In this document: positions 58,263 through 64,000 of the stretch, piece by piece
How the letters are laid out: each line of letters opens with the position of its first letter
Numbering within the stretch: the stretch's first letter is position 1
DNA from: Ruegeria sp. R14_0
Lineage (GTDB): Bacteria; Pseudomonadota; Alphaproteobacteria; Rhodobacterales; Rhodobacteraceae
Assembly: GCF_017743975.1 (NCBI RefSeq)
Contig: NZ_JAGHRC010000008.1
Location: 113,331 to 177,330 of the forward strand
DNA length: 64,000 nt
Direction of reading: 5' to 3'
The notes under the pieces: generated by a model
What the model saw: the letters and a program-made list of their open reading frames with translations, nothing else
Database searches by the model: none
What the model was told of the DNA's origin: nothing
Position numbers and translations under genes: made by a program

Positions 58263-59501
58263 ATGCAGGACATTTACGTCGTTGGCATCGGGATGACGCC
58301 GTTCGGAAAATTCCGGGACAAAACCATCAAGGCCATGACCGGCGAGGCCGTCGTCGCCGCCCTTTCAGACGCCGGAGTTACGGTTGATCGCATCGACGGC
58401 GCGTTCTTCTCGAACGCGGTGCAGGGTCACATGGAAGGCCAACACATGATACGGGGCGAGATCGCACTACGCGAGATGGGCCTTCAGGGCATTCCGGTGG
58501 TGAATGTCGAAAACGCCTGTGCCAGCGCCTCGACCGGGTTCAAACTGGCGGTGGATTTTCTCAAGGCGGGCAATGGCGATTGCTGCCTCGCCGTAGGCGC
58601 CGAAAAGATGTATTCCGACGACCGCGCGTTAATGTTTTCGGCCTTCGACAGCGGCTGGGACGTCAGCAACGGCGACGAGGTCGCGCAACGGCTGGCCGAT
58701 CTGGGTGCCGGAGTCGAGGAACCCGAAGGATCTAAATCGCCCAAGCCCTACAGCGTGTTCATGGATGTCTATGCAGGCTTCGCGCGGTTGCATATGAATA
58801 CCTTTGGCACCACGCAGGAACAGTTCGCCGCCGTCGCCGCCAAGAACCATGCACATTCCGCGCATAACCCGCTGGCGCAGTACCGCGATGTAATGAGTGT
58901 CGATCAGGTTCTGGCCGCCCCGCCCATCACCTATCCGCTAACGCTGCCGATGTGCGCCCCGATTTCGGACGGTGCCGCGGCGGCGGTGCTTTGTACGGGC
59001 GAGGGCCTCAAACGGCTGGGGCTCGATCCCGCCCGCGCGATCAAGGTCAAGGCCGCGATCCTGCGCTCGGGCACCGATCGTCCGCCGGAAGATTACAAGA
59101 ACCACCTGACCCGGCTGGCCGCGCTTCAGGCCTATAACCAAGCCGGGCTCGGCCCCGAGGATATGTCGGTGGCCGAAGTGCATGACGCCACCGCCGTCGG
59201 TGAAGTAATCCAGATCGAGAACCTCGGGTTTGTCGAATTCGGTGAGGGCGGCCCGGCCAGTTTGCGCGGCGACACAAAGATCGGCGGACGCATTCCGGTG
59301 AACCCCTCGGGCGGATTGGAATCCAAGGGCCACCCGGTCGGGGCCACCGGTATCGGGCAGGTCTTTGAACTGGTCACGCAACTGCGCGGCGAAGCCGGCG
59401 CGCGTCAGGTCGAAGGGGCGCAGAACGCCATCGCCGAAAACGGTGGGGGCTTGCACGGGGTAGAAGAAGCTGCCGCCTGTGTCACCATTCTCGGCCGCTG
59501 A
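58263..59501 (+). CDS. SCPx-type thiolase
   Basis: This 412-residue thiolase-family protein has the nucleophile region VENACASASTGF, VHDATAVGE, SKGHPVGATG and the C-terminal AACVTILG cysteine. It is a second SCPx-type thiolase, distinct from the one at 8966, and lacks an SCP2 domain or DUF35 partner. Probable thiolytic cleavage of a branched 3-oxoacyl-CoA. It is preceded by AGGAGG and flanked by hydratase and dehydrogenase genes. Confidence 0.9.
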   Translation: MQDIYVVGIGMTPFGKFRDKTIKAMTGEAVVAALSDAGVTVDRIDGAFFSNAVQGHMEGQHMIRGEIALREMGLQGIPVVNVENACASASTGFKLAVDFLKAGNGDCCLAVGAEKMYSDDRALMFSAFDSGWDVSNGDEVAQRLADLGAGVEEPEGSKSPKPYSVFMDVYAGFARLHMNTFGTTQEQFAAVAAKNHAHSAHNPLAQYRDVMSVDQVLAAPPITYPLTLPMCAPISDGAAAAVLCTGEGLKRLGLDPARAIKVKAAILRSGTDRPPEDYKNHLTRLAALQAYNQAGLGPEDMSVAEVHDATAVGEVIQIENLGFVEFGEGGPASLRGDTKIGGRIPVNPSGGLESKGHPVGATGIGQVFELVTQLRGEAGARQVEGAQNAIAENGGGLHGVEEAAACVTILGR

Positions 59502-59517
59502 AACAGGGAATAGAATT

Positions 59518-60684
59518 ATGGAAAACGTGATCGCCGCCGCTCAGGCAATCTATACAGACGAGCAACGCATGTTGCTGGAGAACTTCCGCAAGATGGCCGA
59601 GGCAGAGTTCGCTCCGCTGGCGGAGAAATACGAAGAGCTGGGCCACCCGCCCGACGCGGACACGTTGAAATCATTGTTCGCCAAGGTCGAGGAATTTGGG
59701 CTGATCAGCGGCTTGATCCCCGAGAAAGACGGCGGTGCCGGAATCGACCGCATGACCTATGGCATCCTTTACGAGGAACTGGCCCGGATATGGGCAGATC
59801 TGGCAATTGCGGTCCTGATCCAAGGCCACGCCGTGTTTGCGGTCAACCTTCTGGGAAATCCGGCGCAGAAAGAGGCCTATCTGAAGCCGCTCCTGCGCAG
59901 CGAACGGATCTGTGCCACCTGTATTTCCGAACCAGAGGTCGGCTCGAACGTGCGCGAGGTCAAAACCCGCGCAGACCGCGAGGGCGACAAGATTTTCGTC
60001 ACCGGCCAGAAGCTCTGGATTTCCAATGGGGCCCAGTCGGATTTCGCCATCGTTGTCTGCAATCTGGACGACGGTATTTCCATGGTCATCGTCGACCGTG
60101 ACACCGGCGGATACGAAAGCCGCGAATTGCGCAAGCTGGGGCTTGTTGGTGCATCGACCTGCGAATTGTTTTTCGACCGGGCCGAAACCACTGCCGAACA
60201 TGTTCTCGGTAGTGCAGGCGGGGGCCTGTTCCAGACTTTGAAGCTGTTTGAAAGCGCCCGCGTGTTTGTCGGCCTGACCAGCATTGGCATTGCCCAGGCA
60301 GCACTGGAATGTGCCGTCAAATATGCGCAGGAACGCGAACAGCACGGCAAGCCCATCGGCGGGCACCAGTTGATCCAGGGCTACCTGGCCGACATGGCCA
60401 CGCACCTGGATGCAGCGCGCCTGTTGTGTCAGCGCGGCCTGCAGCTTCTGGATCTGGGCGTGCGGTGCGACACACAGACCTCGATGGCGAAATGGTATGC
60501 GACGGAAATGGCTGTCGAGATTGCCGGCAAGGCCGTCCAGATTCACGGCGGCAACGGCATCACCAAGGAGTTTCCCGTCGAACGGCACTTCCGCAATGCC
60601 AAGATCATGCCGATCCCGGACGGGACCACCGAGATCCAGAAACTGGTCATCGGGCGTAACCTGACCGGGCTGAACGCGTTCTGA
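59518..60684 (+). CDS. Acyl-CoA dehydrogenase with Asp at the medium-chain catalytic position
   Basis: This 388-residue acyl-CoA dehydrogenase contains ISEPEVGSNVRE, ITGQKLWISNG-like VTGQKLWISNG, and RHFRNAKIMPIPDGTTEIQ. At the Glu376 position of medium-chain enzymes there is Asp368 (PDGTTE), as in the AliB-like protein at 35497; the isovaleryl-type Glu is absent (ESARVFVG). It may act on an alicyclic or alpha-branched acyl-CoA. ATG 59518 follows AGGGAA by 8 bases; the frame could start earlier but would overlap the thiolase gene. Confidence 0.88.
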   Translation: MENVIAAAQAIYTDEQRMLLENFRKMAEAEFAPLAEKYEELGHPPDADTLKSLFAKVEEFGLISGLIPEKDGGAGIDRMTYGILYEELARIWADLAIAVLIQGHAVFAVNLLGNPAQKEAYLKPLLRSERICATCISEPEVGSNVREVKTRADREGDKIFVTGQKLWISNGAQSDFAIVVCNLDDGISMVIVDRDTGGYESRELRKLGLVGASTCELFFDRAETTAEHVLGSAGGGLFQTLKLFESARVFVGLTSIGIAQAALECAVKYAQEREQHGKPIGGHQLIQGYLADMATHLDAARLLCQRGLQLLDLGVRCDTQTSMAKWYATEMAVEIAGKAVQIHGGNGITKEFPVERHFRNAKIMPIPDGTTEIQKLVIGRNLTGLNAF

Positions 60685-60709
60685 CGGTTGAACTGAGCTG
60701 AAATGAAAT

Positions 60710-60737
60710 GGGAGCGGCCGGGAAATCCCGATCGCCC
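60710..60737. terminator. Bidirectional hairpin between convergent operons
   Basis: GGGAGCG...CGGGA-AA-TCCCG...CGCCC forms an interrupted stem with a 2-base loop core. It lies between the rightward dehydrogenase and the leftward ligase-like gene. Confidence 0.45.
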
Positions 60738-60771
60738 AGCATATGCGAGCATCATCCGGTTATGGCCAGGC

Positions 60772-61968
60772 TCAGCCGTCCTTATCGTTGACGATCAACT
60801 CGGCATTTTCCGGCAACTCCGCGACCACGCCCACCGCGTCGGCGCGGATTCTGGCCTGCAGTTTGAAGGCCTCGGCGGCGGCCTCTTCGGCAGCGGCCGT
60901 GTCGGCACCCTCATCCAGCACCAGCGAAAGCCGGATCATGTCGCGGTCGTTCTCGCGCGTCACAACGGCCTGTGCAGACTTGGCGCCGGGTGTCGCGATC
61001 ACGACTTCCTCGATCACGCGGGGATAAACGAAGATCTCGCGCACCTTCACTGCCGCGCCCACCCGGCCCTGCAGGGCGGACAGGCGACTTACGCTTCCAT
61101 CCGCGTTGCTTTCCAGCGCAAAGGCGCTGTCGCCGGTGCCGAACCGGATCATCGGCCAACCTGCATCGCGCGCGGTCACGACGACCTCGCCCGGCTCGCC
61201 CTGCGGCAGTTGTTCGCCGCTGACCGGATCGCAGATCTGCACCACGCGGTCGGGATGAACCACATAGCCTTCGCCGCCATCCTCATAGGCGACAAGGCCC
61301 AGATCCGCAGTGGCATAGGCAGCCCAGGTGGAGACGCCATAGTCGGCCTTGATTCGGCGGCGTTTGGCCATCCAGTCACCCATCTCGCCACCAAGAAACG
61401 CGCTTTTCACCTTCCACGCGTCGCGGCCATAGGCTTCGATCACCTTATCCGCCAGCGTCAGGAAAAACGCGGTCGAGGCGCAGATCGAGGTCACGCCGGT
61501 TTCGACGATGATCTGTGCCTGAAGCTCGGTATTGCCGACCCCGCCGGGGATCACCGTGGCGCCCGCGGCCTGCGCCGCTTCATCGAACAGAAGCCCCGCA
61601 GGCACGAGGTGGTACATCCAGGTGTTCAGGATGACATCCCCCGGTCCCACGCCGGCCGCCTTGAACAGCAGGTCAAGACCGTGACCGCCACCGCCCGAAA
61701 GGGCCGGTTCGAAGATCGGGCCGGGCGACACGTAGATCCGCCCGACATCCTTCAGATCCGAGGCAAGGAAACCGCCGAAAGGCGGGTTGTCGCGCTGGAT
61801 CTTCAGAAGCTCTTCCTTCTTCATCACCGGAAGACGCGACAGGTCTGCCAGCGACGAAACAGCAGCCGGGTCGAATCCGGCAGCCGCAAACCGTGATTTC
61901 AGGCCCGCAGCCTTTTCAGCCGCGGCGGCATAGGCTTGCGCGATACCTTGATAGATGTTTTCGGACAT
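60772..61968 (-). CDS. PaaK-like ligase-family protein with a degenerate phosphate loop
   Basis: This 398-residue protein is related to phenylacetate-CoA ligase. At the place of the SSGTTGxP phosphate loop it reads SPGPIFEPAL, so the Gly-Thr-Thr-Gly core is missing. Other PaaK features remain: GGEMGDWMAKRR, AYATADLGL, IRFGTGDSA and REIFVYPRVIEEV. It is shorter than PaaK (about 430). Adenylation may be impaired; a scaffold, CoA-transfer or different nucleotide role is possible. The start at 61968 is 7 bases after AAGGAGG, preferred to ATG 61974. It is the last gene of the leftward operon from 63984. Confidence 0.82.
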   Translation of the reverse strand: MSENIYQGIAQAYAAAAEKAAGLKSRFAAAGFDPAAVSSLADLSRLPVMKKEELLKIQRDNPPFGGFLASDLKDVGRIYVSPGPIFEPALSGGGGHGLDLLFKAAGVGPGDVILNTWMYHLVPAGLLFDEAAQAAGATVIPGGVGNTELQAQIIVETGVTSICASTAFFLTLADKVIEAYGRDAWKVKSAFLGGEMGDWMAKRRRIKADYGVSTWAAYATADLGLVAYEDGGEGYVVHPDRVVQICDPVSGEQLPQGEPGEVVVTARDAGWPMIRFGTGDSAFALESNADGSVSRLSALQGRVGAAVKVREIFVYPRVIEEVVIATPGAKSAQAVVTRENDRDMIRLSLVLDEGADTAAAEEAAAEAFKLQARIRADAVGVVAELPENAELIVNDKDG

Positions 61969-61995
61969 GACCATGCCTCCTTGACCGTTCGCCGC

Positions 61996-62805
61996 TTAAA
62001 TCGGGCAATCCTTGCGGAAGTTCGGCGCGCGCTTCTCGCGGTGCGACAGCACGCCTTCCTTGACGTCGTCGCCCATGAAGCCGAGCATTTCCAGCGCGGT
62101 CGACGCATCGAAGATCGGGCCGGCCTGACGCAGCCAGTTGTTCAGCGAATACTTGGTCCAGCGGATCGCGCTTTGCGAGCCGTTGGCCAGCTCGACGGCC
62201 GTGTCCAGAGCGATCTGCTGCAGCTCGTCATCTTCAACGCACATCGACACAAGACCGATGCGCTCGGCCTCTTCGCCCGAAACCGGCTTGCAGGTCATCA
62301 GGTAGTATTTTGCCTTGGCCATCGAGGTCAGAAGCGGCCAGATGATCGCCGCAACATCACCGGCGGCAACCCCCAGGCGCGGGTGACCATCGACGATCTT
62401 GGCCCGCTTCCCGGCAATCGAGATGTCCGCGAGGATGCCGACAACCAGACCGGCGCCGGCCGCGGGGCCGTTGATCGCGGAAATGATCGGCTTGTTGCAG
62501 TTGATGATGTTGTAGACGAGGTCCTTGGCCTCTTTCCACGTCTTCATGATCTCGTGCGAATTGCCGATCATGTTTTCGATCAGGCTGAAATCGCCGCCGG
62601 CAGAGAACGCCTTGCCCGCGCCGGTCACGATGACGGCGTTGATGTCCGGGTCACGGTCGATGTCGATCCACATATCCGTCATCTGGGTATGGGTTTCGGC
62701 ATCCACCGAGTTGAAGCTCTCGGGCCGGTCGAACGTGATGCGCAGCACGCGATCCGCGGGATAGTCAAATTTCAGTTTGTCGTATTTTGCATAACGCTCC
62801 GACAT
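61996..62805 (-). CDS. Enoyl-CoA hydratase/isomerase-family protein
   Basis: This 269-residue crotonase has [11 protein letters not shown] and [15 protein letters not shown]; the second motif reads [12 protein letters not shown], where the usual Glu is replaced by the HPR sequence. The C-terminal [11 protein letters not shown] is typical. Both acid positions are altered compared with standard hydratases, so an isomerase or hydrolase reaction is possible. GGAGGAAAAG precedes the ATG. It lies between an acyl-CoA dehydrogenase and the PaaK-like gene. Confidence 0.87.
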   Translation of the reverse strand: MSERYAKYDKLKFDYPADRVLRITFDRPESFNSVDAETHTQMTDMWIDIDRDPDINAVIVTGAGKAFSAGGDFSLIENMIGNSHEIMKTWKEAKDLVYNIINCNKPIISAINGPAAGAGLVVGILADISIAGKRAKIVDGHPRLGVAAGDVAAIIWPLLTSMAKAKYYLMTCKPVSGEEAERIGLVSMCVEDDELQQIALDTAVELANGSQSAIRWTKYSLNNWLRQAGPIFDASTALEMLGFMGDDVKEGVLSHREKRAPNFRKDCPI

Positions 62806-62832
62806 GGGTCTTTTCCTCCGTAGGGTATGGGT

Positions 62833-63984
62833 TCAGCCTGGCAGTCCGAGAACGGCCTTGGACAGGATGTTTCGCTGGATTTCGTTCGATCCGCCGTAGA
62901 TCGTGGTCGGCCTGGCCTTGTAGAAGCTCGCAAGGACATCGACACTTACGTTGCCGACCTGAAGCGGGCCGACGGTGCCGCCATCGGGTCCGGCGGCCTC
63001 GATCATCAATTCGGTGATGCGCTGAAAGCACTCGGTCACCCAGATCTTGAGCATCGAGACATCCGCGCCCAGCGTTTCGCCTCGCTTCAGTTGGTCGGCG
63101 AAGCGGGCGTAAAGCGCGGCGTGATCCTCTACATCAAGCGCGGCCTGTGCAAAACGGTCACGGAATACCGGATCGTCGAAAGCGCCACGGCCCCGGGCAA
63201 AGCTCTCAAGCTGACCCAGGGCGTTCTGGGCCAGGCTGGGCGCGCCGATGAAGATGCGCTCGAAGCTCAGGAGCGCCTTGGCCATGCTCCAGCCCTTGTT
63301 CAACTCGCCCACGAGGTTTTCGCGCGGCGTGCGGGCATTGTCGAAAAAGACCTCGCAAAACTCGGTTTCCCCGGAAAGCGTGGTGATCGTGCGCACCTCG
63401 ACGCCGGGCTGATCCATCGGGGCCAGGACAAAGCTGATGCCCTGCTGTTTCCTGGGCGTGTCCGGTTCGGTGCGCACCAGCATGAAGATATGCGTGGCGT
63501 CATGCGCCATCGTGGTCCAGATCTTCTGCCCGTTTATGACGAACTCGTCGCCGTCAATCTCCGCGCGGGTGCGCAGGTTGGCCAGATCGGACCCGGCACC
63601 GGGTTCGGAATAGCCCTGGCACCAGATGTCCTCGCAACTGAGAATGCGCGGCAGCCAATAGTCCTTCTGTTCCTGGGTGCCAAACTTGATGATCAGCGGG
63701 CCGACCATCTGCACACCCATATCGCGCCCGCGATTGACACCCCAGCGTTGCTGTTCTTCGTAAAAGATCAAGAGTTTGGCGGCGTTCAGCCCCATGCCGC
63801 CATATTCCGCAGGCCAAGCCGGCGCGACCCAGCCTCTGGCGTGCAGCTTGCGGTGCCAGGGTTCGATCTCGCAAAATTTGGGTCGGTGCGGCAGGTGGCG
63901 CAGCTCCTCGGGGTACTCGGCCTCAAAAAAACCGCGCACTTCCTTGCGGAACTCCGCATCGCTCATTGCGTTCCAGTCGGTCAT
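62833..63984 (-). CDS. Acyl-CoA dehydrogenase, FadE17/26-like
   Basis: This 383-residue dehydrogenase has YSEPGAGSDLANLRT, NGQKIWTTMAHDATH and the isovaleryl-type Glu in LLSFERIFIGAP; the C terminus IYGGSNEIQRNILSK has Gly at the medium-chain Glu position. Proteins of this branch occur in steroid, pimeloyl-CoA and dicarboxylate oxidation and often pair with a second subunit. The start at 63984 has GAGGGGGC upstream, so the gene is complete despite the window edge. First gene of the leftward operon visible here. Confidence 0.9.
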   Translation of the reverse strand: MTDWNAMSDAEFRKEVRGFFEAEYPEELRHLPHRPKFCEIEPWHRKLHARGWVAPAWPAEYGGMGLNAAKLLIFYEEQQRWGVNRGRDMGVQMVGPLIIKFGTQEQKDYWLPRILSCEDIWCQGYSEPGAGSDLANLRTRAEIDGDEFVINGQKIWTTMAHDATHIFMLVRTEPDTPRKQQGISFVLAPMDQPGVEVRTITTLSGETEFCEVFFDNARTPRENLVGELNKGWSMAKALLSFERIFIGAPSLAQNALGQLESFARGRGAFDDPVFRDRFAQAALDVEDHAALYARFADQLKRGETLGADVSMLKIWVTECFQRITELMIEAAGPDGGTVGPLQVGNVSVDVLASFYKARPTTIYGGSNEIQRNILSKAVLGLPG

Positions 63985-64000
63985 TGTGCGGCCCCCTCTC

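Noticed and set aside
1..64000. CRISPR array, tRNA, rRNA, riboswitch or prophage genes
   Set aside because: No regularly spaced repeats, cloverleaf-like segments, rRNA signatures, or phage structural or integrase genes were seen.

Overview
The window is GC-rich, densely packed bacterial DNA, most likely from an alphaproteobacterium of the Rhodobacterales/roseobacter type. That assignment is inferred from gene content, codon style and AGGAG-type ribosome binding sites; no rRNA or tRNA gene is present to confirm it. About 60 protein genes are visible. Nearly all belong to one chromosomal island for CoA-linked breakdown of an organic acid: eight acyl-CoA dehydrogenases, six crotonase-fold hydratases/isomerases, three biotin-dependent acyl-CoA carboxylases, two SCPx-type thiolases, five AMP-forming ligase-family proteins, five classical SDRs, a CaiB-type CoA-transferase, an HMG-CoA-lyase homologue, a citrate-synthase-superfamily protein, three thioesterases and a branched-chain-type ABC importer.

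Layout. (1) 7920 down to 121, minus strand: TetR regulator, carboxyltransferase, 3-methylglutaconyl-CoA-hydratase-like crotonase, biotin carboxylase/BCCP fusion, acyl-CoA dehydrogenase, then the biotin transporter BioY and an MBL hydrolase. This is a Liu/Atu-like set. (2) 10150 to 8111, minus: SCPx thiolase and SDR; divergent PaaY-like hexapeptide protein at 10431. (3) 17362 to 11161, minus: crotonase, AtuA-like protein, and a second carboxylase whose alpha subunit is split into two genes. (4) 17496 to 22479, plus: two tandem-duplicated acyl-CoA dehydrogenases, an SDR with a replaced active site, a crotonase and two hotdog thioesterases. (5) A minus-strand regulator at 22496-23827 made of two TetR units in one polypeptide, facing a BadH-like dehydrogenase (23955). 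(6) 24830-28804: acyl-CoA synthetase, NmrA-like protein, AraC regulator, thioesterase. (7) 28805-31823: a scarred accessory patch with gene remnants, IS-end-like repeats and an intact MarR/DoxX/GST module. (8) 35404 to 31824, minus: FadH-like reductase and CoA ligase. (9) 35497-48367, plus: an 11-gene operon from an AliB-like cyclohexanecarboxyl-CoA dehydrogenase homologue through ligase, third carboxylase, HMG-CoA-lyase-like and citryl-CoA-lyase-like proteins to a mesaconyl-CoA-hydratase-like dehydratase. (10) 48466-56218, plus: ABC importer operon with an embedded CoA ligase. (11) 56241-63984: CoA-transferase and two further beta-oxidation sets.

The cluster looks like one regulon. A palindrome CTAACA-NN-TGTTAG, perfect in four places and imperfect in three, lies at six promoter regions, including upstream of both TetR-type regulators, the divergent operons and the importer. 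In several cases it overlaps a recognisable -10 element. The likely model is repression by the TetR proteins and release by an acyl-CoA intermediate.

Together the genes suggest uptake, CoA activation, dehydrogenation, carboxylation of a beta-methyl or beta-branched enoyl-CoA, hydration, retro-Claisen cleavage and thiolysis. This is the leucine/acyclic-terpene strategy combined with homologues of alicyclic-acid enzymes (BadH, AliB). My best guess for the substrate is an isoprenoid-like, methyl-branched and/or alicyclic carboxylic acid; the exact compound cannot be read from the sequence. No CRISPR array, complete insertion sequence or replication origin was seen.
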